Shown piece by piece: positions 24,493 to 35,871 of a stretch of 64,000 bases of DNA; the stretch's first letter is position 1; every line of letters starts with the position of its first letter. The DNA comes from Pleurostoma richardsiae (Eukaryota > Ascomycota > Sordariomycetes > Calosphaeriales > Pleurostomataceae). A program made the translations under genes and the position numbers. Under the pieces are notes generated by a model, which saw nothing but the letters and a program-made list of their open reading frames with translations, was not told the DNA's origin and ran no database searches. The stretch covers positions 744,001-808,000 of the forward strand of contig JANBVO010000007.1 of NCBI GenBank assembly GCA_030052745.1, written 5' to 3'.

Positions 24493-26508
24493 CTAGGGGT
24501 GAGCCTCTTGCCAGCCACCAACCCACTCAACATCACCGAAGCCGGGGCGCTTCTCTCTGCGCCATGTCCAGTCCCGATTCTTATTGCAAGGAAACTCCTT
24601 CACTCGGTCCCGCGATACCCATTTACTGTTGAACTGGTGGTTCTGGCCATGATGCTGACTATGGAGGCCGAACGAGGAATTGCGGTCGCTGGATGAAGAC
24701 AGGATCGAACCATGATGCTCCCAAGCGCCCTTGGCAAAAGCGGTGGAGCAATTACCTGTCTGCCACCCGTTGGTCCTGATACTATAAGACGGCGATTTGG
24801 ATACCGTTGCCTCGGACTTTCCGATGTACGCGCGACGCCGTTCACCCAATTCTGCCCACTTATCTATCGCGTTCCGCTTCGAAGGCGGTGAGTAGCGGGG
24901 AAGCGGCATAGGCGTCCGGGAATGGTGAGGGTTCCTGGGAGCGACGTCGTGGAAGAAAAAGCCGTCCGCCACTAGGTCATTATCGATATCATTCGAGAAA
25001 GTCTGCTCGACGCCCAGGCTACGGGAAACCCCGTTCAGCGTCGACTTGGCCGTCGGAGAGAGGCCTCGGCGTGGCGTGTTGTCTTGGTCAATTGATCTGC
25101 TCTCTTGACTCCAAGTTCTTGAGTTCAGCTTCTTCAGGAGATCCCGCTGTCGCGATCGTTCTTCCTCCTCCTCAACCTCCTCCTCCCATAAGTCGCTCCA
25201 GCTCTTGGACACAGCGTCCTGACGGCCAAATACCAGGGTCAGAGCTCCCTCGTTGCGAGGCTTAGACATGGTAATCGGAAGGGAGCCGGCCATTGGTGAA
25301 ACCTTGGCAGTGGACCGCCATGGCCCCTTAGTTGATCGGCTGCCTTGCAAAGAAGCCATGGAAGCACCGAGACTCGAGTCGAGCATTGACGCAAGAGAGG
25401 GGGTCTGGGCGGAGCACCAATCTGTTGTAGCCTCCGACTGAGAAAAGAGCTCCTCGCTGTAGCTCTCGTTATCGGGAATGGCGCTCAGCTGACGAACAGG
25501 CTGGAGAGGATTGGCATGCAAGGCCTTGGCCCATGGGAACGCGCCTGTGTCGACCTGAGGACTCTGTATAGACGGCGTCCGGAGAGGCTCGCGATTAGCC
25601 GTCGCGCCAGTCCTCCTCTCAGCGCAACAGAATTCGTCGAATCCTTCGTCCAGAGTAGTGAAGCTCACAACTCGGTGGAGCGCATTGCGAGCACCGACGA
25701 GGGAGCGTTTGCTTGGGTCCAAGTTCATGCATTGTACGATGACCTCATAGGTGTCCTGGGACATAGATGGAAAGACGTCGAAGAGTGATTGCTTGTCTCG
25801 AGAAAAATCCAAGAAGAGAGGGTCGGCTTCAGTCGGCGCGGTAAAGGGATTGCGCGAGAAAAGTATGTTCAACAAACAAATTCCAACCGCCCAGATGTCA
25901 GCTTGCGCAGGCGAGTATCCTGCTCCAGCAGAGTCGTACTGTTCCGGTGACATGTATCTGTCGCTTCCAACAGTAGTTTCGTATGTCCATTTCTCCGTGG
26001 TTGCAAGCCCAAAGTCGCCGAGTTTCATGGAGCCAGACGTCGACAAGAAGATATTTTCCGGCTTGATGTCGCGGTGATATACACCCTTCGAGTGAATATA
26101 AGCAACAGCGTCGACCAACTCCAGCATAAACCGTCGAACATGTTCCGTCTCCAACGGTCCCTGGCCGACACGAATCGCTTCATAAAGGTCACCTTGCTCG
26201 CAGAATTCGAGAACAAGGTAGATGTGTGCATCAGTTTCGAAGGAATGGATCAGATTGACGATGTTCGGATGGCGGCCCAGGTGCCTGTGAAGAACGAGTT
26301 CCTCAGACTTATCATCAATGGCGAAGTCCACACCAGCCTCACCGACGGCCGATTTCTTCGTCAGACATTTGACCGCAACAGTTTTGTTTGTAAGAAGATC
26401 CTTGGCCATGAAGACCATACCGAAGGACCCATGGTTGAGGGGAGAGATCGTCTGGAACCGTCCATCAAGAATGACTCCACCGGAGAAGTCGTCTCTCAAA
26501 CATTCCAT
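24493..26508 (-). CDS. Serine/threonine protein kinase, Ksp1/Ran1 type
   Basis: Single-exon protein of 671 residues. Kinase domain at about 14-285: glycine loop LNHGSFGMVF (24-33), catalytic lysine K47 in AVKCL, alpha-C glutamate near E70, HRDIKPEN (145-152), DFG (165-167), activation segment with TTVGSDRYMSPEQY and the DIWAVG block. All catalytic residues are present. The remaining ~380 residues are polar and disordered, with an acidic run EEEVEEEEER. The domain architecture and the YMSPEQ loop resemble fungal Ksp1/Ran1/Pat1 kinases, which act in nutrient (TOR/PKA) signalling; the subfamily is inferred without a tree. The start is the first ATG ahead of the domain. A very long gene-free stretch lies upstream. 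Confidence 0.9.
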   Translation of the reverse strand: MECLRDDFSGGVILDGRFQTISPLNHGSFGMVFMAKDLLTNKTVAVKCLTKKSAVGEAGVDFAIDDKSEELVLHRHLGRHPNIVNLIHSFETDAHIYLVLEFCEQGDLYEAIRVGQGPLETEHVRRFMLELVDAVAYIHSKGVYHRDIKPENIFLSTSGSMKLGDFGLATTEKWTYETTVGSDRYMSPEQYDSAGAGYSPAQADIWAVGICLLNILFSRNPFTAPTEADPLFLDFSRDKQSLFDVFPSMSQDTYEVIVQCMNLDPSKRSLVGARNALHRVVSFTTLDEGFDEFCCAERRTGATANREPLRTPSIQSPQVDTGAFPWAKALHANPLQPVRQLSAIPDNESYSEELFSQSEATTDWCSAQTPSLASMLDSSLGASMASLQGSRSTKGPWRSTAKVSPMAGSLPITMSKPRNEGALTLVFGRQDAVSKSWSDLWEEEVEEEEERSRQRDLLKKLNSRTWSQESRSIDQDNTPRRGLSPTAKSTLNGVSRSLGVEQTFSNDIDNDLVADGFFFHDVAPRNPHHSRTPMPLPRYSPPSKRNAIDKWAELGERRRAYIGKSEATVSKSPSYSIRTNGWQTGNCSTAFAKGAWEHHGSILSSSSDRNSSFGLHSQHHGQNHQFNSKWVSRDRVKEFPCNKNRDWTWRREKRPGFGDVEWVGGWQEAHP

Positions 26509-28030
26509 TTTGGCCGGGAGAGGGCTGGTCGATGTTATCGCGAAGCCGAGAAAAACTATCGTCCCGTTTGATACAGGTCTTGCAAGTAAGCACCCTGCCC
26601 TCCAGCGTTGAGTGCCGTCCCTCGTTCCAGCCCAGTGCCAATACTCCTCAATCGATGACTGGACAAGTGGACCGAGCGCACAGCGTCGTGAGCGACACAG
26701 CTGTCGGCTGTGAACAGGACGACGCGAGACCAGGTGGTAGAAGCAGTGGAAAAGATATACAGGCTAGTGGAAAAAGTACAGCTGACTCCCAACGCGTTCA
26801 GATCAGAGGCTCATCGAGGATATTATGGTACGTCCAACAAATGAAAAAAATATTCTCGCCAAGTTGTGCAAGTTCGGGGAAGGGATCCCAGGGATGTAGG
26901 TAAACAAAAAGGAAGTCGTTATGATAGCATGAACGTAATGATATTGGGCATGAAAGAGCGAAGGAGACCCTGTAGGCGCGGGAGTGGTAGGAGGTCGGGG
27001 AAGCTGGGGTTCGGAAGGAACAATGGAGTCTTCCCAGGCAAAAGCGGGATGGTTTTCGAAGGCAGGGTCAAACCTTCAGACGATGTCTGTGACAACGGAA
27101 TTGGCTAGACGGCGAGTTCGCAGGTGTCGGTAGATGACAAGTGACGCCAACCGTTCGTTCGTTGACGGTCTGGACGCGAGGCGACGGAATCTGGGGCAAG
27201 CAAGCACCAGCGACTCTTTATGACAAACGTGAGGCACTTATTCCAGCACCTGGCCAACGAAAATCGGACACATCCGAAGGAAACTGTCTCTCGGGAACAG
27301 GTAGGCGAAGAGATGACTCTTCAGCCCCCTTGTTCAGCCCGACGATGGTCGATGAGCTATTCGGAAGAGCGGTGGCGAACGCTGAGAGAAGGTGGGGCTT
27401 TGGAGTCCGACGGACCCGGCGTCGAAGAAGGCTCAACTCTGCTTGTTATCGGCAACGCGTAGACCGATGGTGGCTTGCTGTCGAGTAAATTGCGGATGCG
27501 GGCAACGGATGCGACTAAATATCGTCCGGTCGGTCGATGAGCTGCCACGCAGCAGCCTGAATGGCAATCGTCCCCGGAGGCTGCTCGTTCGAGCGACTGG
27601 GATGTGAACCGGACGCAGAGGGAGAGAGAGGTTGAAGCCAATCCACCCACTGCCAGGGCCACTCTCGATGATCGTGTGAGTCGATGGAACCGATGGGCCA
27701 AGCACTCTTGATTATCTGGAGGGACGTGGGTGTGGTTGTGGATGGATGGTGAGGAAAGGGAAATGGGAGATGAGGGCGGGAGGGAAGAGGTAGGAGTCAA
27801 GTATGGCAGCAGGCGATGCTGAGAGAAGGCGGTGGAAAGGGGGAAAAGAGGGTCGCGTGGTGGATGGGTGGATGGATGGATAGACCGGGAGTGTTGGGGA
27901 CTCTGAGAGTACTGGTGTACCCGGCTGTAGGTGAGTGGGTAGGGCCTTGGGAGGTGGGCACACGAGCCTTTACCAAGGATACATTCAGGGACATGAGCGC
28001 GGTTCCATGCCACGTGCATCTCACGTAGAG
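26509..28030 (-). promoter_or_regulatory. Probable long leader/promoter of the kinase gene
   Basis: About 1.5 kb upstream of the kinase start. Read on the minus strand it is pyrimidine-rich, especially 27690-27960, where CCATCC/CACCC-type runs predominate. Open frames here (for example the 220-residue frame 27357-28019) are Ser/Pro/His low-complexity and resemble no protein, as expected for translated leader-like CT-rich DNA. Inference. Confidence 0.4.
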
Positions 28031-28083
28031 AAGACCTGAGGGAAGTGGTATTTGTAGGTACCTGTTTAGTCTACTGAAGGTGC

Positions 28084-28115
28084 CACTAGGTAGGTACCTA
28101 GGTACCTACCTAGTG
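28084..28115. repeat. Perfect 32-bp palindrome of TAGGTACCTA units
   Basis: The 32 bases equal their own reverse complement: the left arm runs CACTAGGTAGGTACCT and the right arm is its exact complement. It consists of overlapping GGTACC cores and could form a cruciform. Related arrays recur in other intergenic regions. Confidence 0.9.
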
Positions 28116-28609
28116 CAGTTCCCCAAGAACGTACATAGTGGTCTCGCCATTTGCTGAGCTCCAAGGAGGCCCATGATTCAAAGAGTAATTGAGCGCCTCA
28201 CTAATCGGTTAGTACGTTATTTGGTACGGGATTCGATAATGAAGTAGCTCATTTTTTTTTTTTGTTTTAGGCCACGCTGTCGCCCACCGCAGTTGGATGG
28301 GGTCTGCAATGAGCTGGGAGTACTGGGTACCTACGCCGTACTTATCTCAGAGATGACGCGCTAGCAGAGTACACAGCAATTGCGTGCTATCTACCTATAA
28401 ACGAGGAATATTCCGTGGTATTCCGGAAACAGCCTCAAACAGGAACAGGTCATGCTGCTTGCTGCCTCCCATGCTATGCTGTACACGAAGGACAGGTACC
28501 TCGGTGTACCTGTTCATATGTCGGCTCGTCTGTTATGTGGCATCTCCAAGTCGTAACGCCATACAGAATACGAAATACAGTCGACTAAATGTAATGCACT
28601 TCCATAAGG

Positions 28610-28690
28610 TAAGGTAGGTACCTAGGTAGGTACTGAAGTACCTGCTGTGTCGTTACCGAGCTAACTACCTAGGTACCTTGACCGCTACCA
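28610..28690. repeat. Cluster of GGTACC/TAGGTA repeats
   Basis: Several overlapping TAGGTAGG and GGTACCT units, same motif as at 28084-28115. Confidence 0.7.
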
Positions 28691-29789
28691 TCTTGGGGGG
28701 GTAGATACACAAGATCCCTGTACCTCTGTTTGTCTCCTTCACCGCCAGTCATGCATGCTGGCGGAATACCAACTAGGTGTTTGGGGGCATCAAACATACC
28801 GTGCCTGCAAGTATCTGTCCGGGGGTCCTCGTCGTGTCACCGCTTCTCGTGCGATTTCTGCTCTTGTTAGGCTTGCTGCGCCTATCACGCCAGGGCTCGA
28901 TATCCTTGTATTTGGAGGATAATGTCAATGGTAAACATTGTACTCCGTGTAATTAATGCTCCGTTCATAGCAGGGCAGTTGGTTAATCACAGCACTAGGA
29001 GAATATGGTCCTGGTCACAGATGACGCGAACCTACCTCGAAACAGCGTGTGAAAGCAATTACGCCGGTCGCCATGGCAGCGCCATGTAAGCAACTTCACG
29101 TACCCTTGCGCAGGTATGTATGGTAAATAAATGAAGTGCCGTGTATTAGTGTCTAAACCCAGAAGTCTTCTCAACGGTCGACGTGGAATGTTCATTCACC
29201 GCTCTTCATCGGACTGGGACGCGTAAATTCCCCTCATATCTTCACCGTCTTTTTCTTGTTCCGCCTATCCAGATGCTTCGACGAAAGACCCATATCATCC
29301 AAGTCTGTGTCGAGGATCTCCTCGGCAACTTGGTAACCTAATATATCAGGTGGTCGAATTGTTGAATGGTGGTTACAATCTTATATGCGAACCTGTTACG
29401 GAGTGCTCATATAGAATTTTCGCCCACCTGCCTACCCATTCAGCGGCCATGATGAGTGGTTTTAGGGTCTCCTTGACACTTCATGATAACATTCTTCCGT
29501 CCATACTATTCACATTCGTAGATGTGGTATTACGTGCACAGACATCCAGGCACCGGCGCACCTCAGCCCGGCAGGCCGGGGTGGGCTCCGAATTTAGAGG
29601 CCGGAAAACGGGAAAAAAAATCCACATGGCATCCTCTCGGGGCTCCAGGCTGATGGGATATATTCTCCTAGGCCCTCTACCACTATTAGCAACATCCAGT
29701 CAATGCTGTTTCTTTTCCATTCTCCCGTTAACAACTTGCATGCTCGCGTAAACGCTACTTATTCATAAGCACCCTTGTCTTCTCCCGCT

Positions 29790-30895
29790 ATGAGCGGGTC
29801 CATGCCTGTCAGCGTTGTGCTGCTGGACATCGGTGAGCTTTCCACCCATGCCACTTAACGAGCCGGTCGAGTTTTCCATGATAAGTTTGCCGGAACTGTG
29901 CTTCGTGGGGTCTACAGGACTAGGGGTGTCCGGCGCTCTGGCCTAGAAAAAATCGGCTAATATACTTGCTTCCTAGAGGGGACCGTATGCCCAATATCGT
30001 TTGTCAGGGACGTTCTTGTAAGAGGCGCACATCTTCTCACTTGACCTTATGCCTTCTACCATGCTTCTCCGCGCCATTCTCCGTTCTTACCTGCCTTTCA
30101 CTCTCGCAGAAGGACGGCTTGCCGCATTCCCTGTGTCGGAACCTTCATCTCCCTCTCCAGTCATCTTCACGGCATTTCCACGGTGTGCCGAAGTTGGCAG
30201 TCTGTAGTGCTTCATCCGCATCACATTGCCTCAGACCAGTTTTGACTATGGCACTAATCAATAGACAGTTCCCATATGCTCTACGAGTCCTGCCCCAGAC
30301 CTTGGAGTCCCAATGGGACAGTCCGCAATTTGCTCGGTATCGAGAGGCTTTCCCGCTTGAGTTTAGGACCTCCAAGACAGCTTTCCAAGACCATGTCCAG
30401 GATTTGATGAGCCGTGACGTCAAAGTGTCATACCTGAAGAGCCTACAGGGCTATCTCTGGGAAAGGGGCTACAAGACCGGGGAGCTCAAGGCGCCTCTAT
30501 TTCCCGACGTCGCAGCCAAGTTTACATCATGGAGACGGAATAGAACTCGGGTCATGATATACTCCTCGGGCTCGGTCTCCGCTCAGAAGCTCCTCTTCAG
30601 GCACACGAACGGCCTACCGGCAGACCTCACACCCCTGATTACCGACTTCTTCGACACTGTCAACGCAGGACCCAAGACCGAAACACTGAGCTACAAGAAG
30701 ATTGCCGCCAAGTACAGGAGGTACGAACCCGGTGAATGGCTATTCCTGAGTGATAATGTCCACGAGGTGGAGGCCGCGATTGCGGCTGGAATGCAGAGCT
30801 ACATCGTCATGAGGCCGGGTAACGTGGATCTGCCCGAATACGCACACAAGCAACACAGAGTCATACGGGACTTCAAAGAGGTTGAGCAGTTGTGA
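29790..30895 (+). CDS. UTR4: Enolase-phosphatase E1 (methionine salvage)
   Basis: HAD-family enzyme that converts 2,3-diketo-5-methylthiopentyl-1-phosphate by enolisation and dephosphorylation in the methionine salvage pathway. Exons 29790-29832, 29977-30017 and 30269-30895; 236 residues. The small first exons rebuild VVLLDIEGTVCPISFVRDVL, the HAD nucleophile motif (Asp13, Glu15), and splice onto FPYALRVLPQTL. Further motifs are VMIYSSGS (motif II) and EWLFLSDNVHEVEAA (motif III/IV). Introns of 144 and 251 nt are longer than the local norm. Length is normal for the family. Confidence 0.94.
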
Positions 30896-32278
30896 TCTGG
30901 GCTGTAGGGGTGGTGCTTGCTTTGCTGCTAAGGAGAGGCCTAGGCGATACTCGCTTATAGCAGGCAGTAGATTTTGTGGCCGGTTCCTGGTTGCAGCTCC
31001 GCATGTGGCATTCTGTATGTTCTCGGGTCGGCAACCATATGCTCAGCGATCACTGGTCTATTAGGTCGGGATGTGGCCGTCCCGCGTTACTAGACTCACA
31101 CGCTTCGCTCTCCAAGCTACACGGGCTCCTAAGGCAACAATAGTGGTGGGCTAGTAGCGTTCCTCAACCGTTCCCTGATCAAGGGTCGGCGAGAACGGCC
31201 CTTATTTACGGCGATTAGCGGTAGCACAGTTGACCCGACACACATGGGGATATCTCGACACAACCCTCTCACTTGCTAACTGTGCTCGAAGAAGTAGAGG
31301 CTGTGGGTATGGAAACACTAACTCAACTAACATGATCCAAGAGGCACCTCTCCTCTACATGGAGAGCGTCAGCGTCTAGAAGGGCGGCCGTAAACTTTTA
31401 TTCTTTCATGGGAATGCTGCAGAAGCGGAGAAAGCTCCCGCATCTATAACAAGGTGTGGGGCCGTGTGTGGCTGGCGTCGCCGTGATAGTGAAGTCCGGC
31501 TGCGCCTTTGCCCAACCCTGTTCCAAGGTCTTTGACCAGTTATCAGACACCAACATCAGGAAGATGGTGCTTTCACTTAAGTCACATCCCGACTGTGCTC
31601 GGCATGGAGGCCTCTGCGACTTTAGATTGCAGGAGAGGACGTCGGACTGCTCGCTGCGAGTGACCATGCGCGGCCACTTAGTCTGGTCGAGCTTTTCTCC
31701 CCCACGCCCCTCTAGTTCGGCAGACTGTCACGTACTGCCGTGATGGCGGATGATGCTGTTCAATGACGCTAGAGTAATCGTTTCCATGGGCGCTTTGCCG
31801 GTAGCCGAGCCTTGCGGCTTGTCTCGACAAGTGAAGCTAGCCGGATGTCCTCATACACAACCCTGAGGGGCTACGTAAAAATTAGGCGGCAGGCTGAAAA
31901 CCGGTCTTCTTGATGCAGACTCTGTAGTTCGCCCATCGTTAAGTCCAGACACAGGCGGTGACATGCCATTCTTGAGGCCATCTTGGACTTGCCGCTGGCG
32001 CGGTGTTATCGCGCGCATGTCAAACTCTTCGCGCGCTGGCTTTCTGTGAGCCTTGGTACACGAAGACTCTTAGTCAACTGCCACGTCCCGCACCTCAAGC
32101 TTTCTGTTGTGATTGCGGATGAGATTTGTAGAACCGAGCACTGATTCGTGATTTCATCACTCCGAGGGTTCTAAATGCCGACAATGAAATCTCCAGTTAT
32201 TAGCAGTTGTTGAGGCAGGCTCTGCAGTCTCGTCAACAGTAGTCCACCTTGCGGACCTCCTGTTCCGATCTCAAGCTC
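30896..32278. other. Intergenic between convergent UTR4 and BMT2
   Basis: 1.38 kb, unusually long for a tail-to-tail spacer here. No protein or RNA gene recognised on either strand; the longest frames (for example 31398-31667 minus) look random. Confidence 0.5.
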
Positions 32279-33157
32279 TCAGGACGGTTTCAGGACGATG
32301 GCAAAATTATTACGCCAAGAACCACGGCGTAGCTGTACCTTGGGAAGATCGCACATGGCGCCGGTGCCAGCTGCAGTTCTTCGCCATAGATAGTAGGCGA
32401 GCTTCTGAGTCATCTTCGCCTGGATCATCTCGAAACCAATGCACGACATGATCTCCTGGAGCTTGGCATCGTCGAGATAGCGGGAATTCTGAATACATGG
32501 TGCTGGAAGAACCATGAAAAGACAAGGGAAATAGGAGTCCAATGGCGATGCGAAGGCTGGGAGCGGCGCGTGGAGGAAGTTCAACGTACGGCGCAGCATG
32601 TCTCCGCGACCTGTAGGGTCAGGCACGAAGTTGAGCACGAGAGACAGGCTGATTACGTGGAATCTGTCCGAGTCGTCCTTAGGCAAAGGGCGTTTCATGA
32701 AATCCTGCTGTTGGATGCCCTGTTCCCGGCTATTAAGATCGATGCGCTCAACATCGAAAAGCCTGCTCCTGGCACAGGCGTTGCTGGTGCTCAAGGCGCC
32801 GACCTCGAGCATCCGTAAGGTGAAAGTGGCGGCGGGAGGACGGATGGACGGCTCGATTGGCTTCAGCCAATTGAGCAAGACACTCGAGCTGTCACCGCCG
32901 CGGTCCCTTCTCTGGCCCTGAAGACTGGCTTGTTGGTACTTATCAATGCCGCCTAGAGCTACCACCTCCGCTGTGATGCGTGCTATCTCGGCATCGTCAC
33001 CTCTTGCCGTAGCCTGTTGTTTCCTCTTCTCGAGATTATGCAGGCTGTTGATTAGAGCTCGGGTCGATTTTCGCGACATCGATTGTGGTTTCTTCAAGAC
33101 TGGGGGCCGCCCAGCTGCCAAGTTTTGTGTAGGCCGCTTCGTCTTGCCAGCCCCCAT
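32279..33157 (-). CDS. BMT2: 25S rRNA adenine-N1 methyltransferase Bmt2
   Basis: Nucleolar SAM-dependent enzyme that in yeast makes m1A2142 of 25S rRNA. Intronless, 292 residues from the first ATG (33157); the open frame extends upstream only with non-ATG codons. Family landmarks are LEVGAL, RSRLFDVERIDLNS, QQDFMKRPLP, FHVISLSLVLNFVPDPTGRG, MLRRTLNFL and the C-terminal KAPC-free end RGSWRNNFAIVLKPS. N-terminus is Lys/Arg-rich (GKTKRPTQ, KKPQSMSRKSTR), consistent with nucleolar targeting. Divergent from ribosomal protein uL23 with only 327 bp between the start codons. Confidence 0.9.
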   Translation of the reverse strand: MGAGKTKRPTQNLAAGRPPVLKKPQSMSRKSTRALINSLHNLEKRKQQATARGDDAEIARITAEVVALGGIDKYQQASLQGQRRDRGGDSSSVLLNWLKPIEPSIRPPAATFTLRMLEVGALSTSNACARSRLFDVERIDLNSREQGIQQQDFMKRPLPKDDSDRFHVISLSLVLNFVPDPTGRGDMLRRTLNFLHAPLPAFASPLDSYFPCLFMVLPAPCIQNSRYLDDAKLQEIMSCIGFEMIQAKMTQKLAYYLWRRTAAGTGAMCDLPKVQLRRGSWRNNFAIVLKPS

Positions 33158-33484
33158 TGCTCGCAAGGTATTGAGGCTCGACGATCGCAGTGCCAACTTC
33201 GCGAGCTAATCTCCGGAGAGCGCGACATTCGAAGGAGATTCGGGAAAGTCGTACGGAGCTACTTAGGTATCAGAGATGCCCGACTGCGAGGCGTTTATAG
33301 GGATACACGTGACTGGTGTGGTCCGGAATGAGATACCTGGTCCACGCATGGCCCGTGCGAGATGTCAGTAACCCTAATTTGAAAAAAACCACACCTACTA
33401 CCCTGAAATTTCTCCGCTTCAGAGCGTTGCTCGCCGTAACTGCAACAAATCGATTTCAACCGCGCAACCCACAGAGAATTTGAG
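33158..33484. promoter_or_regulatory. Shared divergent promoter of BMT2 and uL23
   Basis: 327 bp between the two ATGs, transcribed outward in both directions. No binding motif is claimed. Confidence 0.6.
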
Positions 33485-34282
33485 ATGGCTCCCAAGGATA
33501 CGAAGAAAGGTATATGAAGACTTGCCTTGATTTTTCTGTCTTGTACCGCACAGCATAGCAATGTTGCTTCCGCCTGACAGCGAACCGCGCCACGCTGGGG
33601 GCATGGTGGAGCGAGGGCTGCTGGTGGTGCATCAAGCAGCAGCAGATTTTGCGAGTTCTGAAAAGGGCGACTGCATTTGCTGATGCATCATTCTCTATCT
33701 AGGCGGTGCCTCCAAGGCTCCGAAGGGCCTGAAGCAGGCAAATGCCGCTGCCAAGGCTACCCTCAAGGGTGTGAGTGCTTTAACCCATCCACGGTTCGGT
33801 GAATATTCCCTGAAGCTGCGAGACTGACTCTGCCCGATAGGTGAGCTCTCAGAAGCAGCGTAAGGTCCGGTACTCGACCTCGTTCCACCGTCCGAAGACT
33901 CTTCAGCTGTCGCGGGCTCCAAAGTATCCTCGCAAGTCCATCCCCCACGAGCCGCGCCTGGATGAGCACAAGATCATCGTCCACCCGCTCAATAGCGAGA
34001 GCGCGTTGAAAAAGATGGAGGAGAACAACACCCTTGTCTTCATTGTTGATGTCAAGGCAAACAAGGCTCAGATCAAGCAAGCCTTGAAGAAGCTGTACGA
34101 CATCGACACCGTCAAGATCAACACTTTGATAAGGTACGCTCTGGACCGACCGGTTCACAACCTTGGGAAACCGACGGTAGCTGACTTGTGCTAGACCCGA
34201 TGGCGCGAAGAAGGCCTATGCCCGTCTCACCCCAGATGTCGATGCACTTGATATTGCCGCGACTAAGCTTGGCCTCGTCTAA
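33485..34282 (+). CDS. RPL25: 60S ribosomal protein uL23 (L25/L23a)
   Basis: Large-subunit protein near the exit tunnel that binds 25S rRNA and docks SRP and nascent-chain factors. Four exons: 33485-33509, 33703-33770, 33841-34133, 34195-34282; 157 residues, the usual length. Recognised blocks: [85 protein letters not shown] and the C-terminal [18 protein letters not shown]...KLGLV. The 193-nt first intron after codon 8 is typical for fungal ribosomal protein genes. Confidence 0.96.
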
Positions 34283-34684
34283 GTAGAAGGACGTGTTAGA
34301 AATGCGATGGAGGTTCTTCGAGTCGATAGGGTTGTTCGGCATGTCGCGCGTGCATTTGGACCGGCGTCATAGGCTTCTAGCACATGGTATACCAATGGAA
34401 AGAATTGGCAGTTCCCCGTTCAACCTGGCCGTCGTACGCCCGGGACAAGCCGATTTCACGATCAGGAACCAACTTGAAATTTGGACGCCTCAATCTAACT
34501 TAGCACATGGAATGTTCATGTGGATGTTGAACGCACGCCAGAACTTGAGAAGTTCGCCGCCCATGATTCCCGTTGAATGCTGGCGGCCTCCCACGCTCTC
34601 AAGATAAAACCATATAATGATTTGGTCCTTCTTGGTCCCTATAGCTGAATTGTTCTGGGTAGTGTAATTCTGTGACGAGACTGT
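34283..34684. other. Intergenic between convergent uL23 and TIM8
   Basis: 402 bp; 3' ends only. Confidence 0.55.
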
Positions 34685-35033
34685 CTATCCTTGCCGTAAG
34701 CTCTGGAGGTGTTTCATCGTCAAGAGGTTGACATCGAGGAAACGGTCGACGCAGCTAGCTAGGCATGTCTCCTCGCCTTTCTCGAGCTTTCCGTTCTTGA
34801 CTGGCCCGGTCACACACTTCTTCCAACACATATCCGTTAAGGCGTGGGTCTCTACAAGCGAGGGTATTTAGTGCATTGCGCCAGCGCGGAGAAGAGGAGA
34901 GTGTGGCAGACTACATACGGGACTGAACGCGAGTGCGTTGTTGCTCGTTGGAGATGAACTGGCGGAGCTCTGCCTTGTCCTTGTCGTTCAGCTTGTCGAG
35001 GTCCGCCTGCTCCAGAGAAGCAGCCGCGTCCAT
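34685..35033 (-). CDS. TIM8: Mitochondrial intermembrane-space chaperone Tim8
   Basis: Small TIM chaperone; with Tim13 escorts hydrophobic precursors such as Tim23 across the intermembrane space. Exons 35033-34919 and 34851-34685; 93 residues. The twin CX3C motif is complete: C47WKKC51 and C68LASC72, with spacing of 16 residues. N-terminus [20 protein letters not shown] and helix [21 protein letters not shown] match the Tim8 branch rather than Tim13/9/10. The 67-nt intron falls at the usual place before the first cysteine pair. No open frame of notable length marks it, so it is easily missed. Confidence 0.93.
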
Positions 35034-35871
35034 TGTAGGTGAGGAAAGACAGAAACGGACCGTGGCAGAGAGGATTCAATCAAGATGGCTGGCAAGTTGT
35101 GTTTTGCGTTGTGTACGATCGAGCAGTGAAACCTCGTGCAATGTATTCCGTGTTGAAGGTTCTGCATGAAGGGTCCGCTACTATCTCAACGATGAGAGGG
35201 CGGGAGAGGGTCCACACCTAATTAAGCCCCGTCCCGGACTTGTGGCTGAGGTGGCTGGGTGGCTAACAGCAATGTTTCCTGCGAGAGCAGCACCCCCCTA
35301 CGCGTGGGTCGTCCCTGATCGGCACGATGGTCGAGACTTGTATAGATTCCCGTTTCCCAAGGTCTTCTATGCTACGACGTTTCCAGGGTGGGGATTTCAG
35401 TCGCCGGTGAGGGGCAGAATGTTTTGGAAACATGAGGTGATGACGGGAAAACAACGATGTTTCTTCACAGGAGCGACCGGGATTTGGGACTGGTAGGAAG
35501 AGTGGAAGGACGAAAAGCGTTACGGCATCCTACCGGGAACCCGTGTTTGTCTAACTTGTTCAGCAGCAGCGTGACCACTGGAACCTACTTTACCTTTGTA
35601 GACCTGCAAGAGCCGAGGAAGCATCTCTCATTGACTGCGGCACGTTCCGCAATAGGTCAAACATTAGCTGTGGAATGAATATCTTCAACGAGAGGATGAA
35701 TCCGCATTACTGCATTGGCGTTCGCACTTCATTACTATGTAAACAAAGGAGGCTTCTCGGGACTATGGATGACGCGCAGCTTTCACGCATTAGTTGGATA
35801 ACGGGTATGCCATGGACACGCACATCAAAGCTATCTCTAACTGTCCGAAGATCTACGGGAATATAACCATT
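35034..35871. other. Intergenic between TIM8 and the CorA gene
   Basis: 838 bp; TIM8 promoter and 3' end of the transporter gene. No supported gene. Confidence 0.5.

Larger units (their letters stand above)
28031..29789. other. Gene-poor intergenic region with GGTACC palindromes
   Basis: No supported gene on either strand. Contains two clusters of TAGGTACCTA-type sites (28050-28130 and 28610-28690) and a 12-T run at 28252-28263. Confidence 0.5.

Noticed and set aside
27357-28019. 220-residue minus-strand open frame
   Set aside because: Ser/Pro/His low complexity, CT-rich DNA, no start context and no family resemblance; fits a kinase leader better.
29350-29751. 133-residue plus-strand frame
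   Set aside because: Begins with a non-ATG codon and shows no recognisable motif or leader structure.
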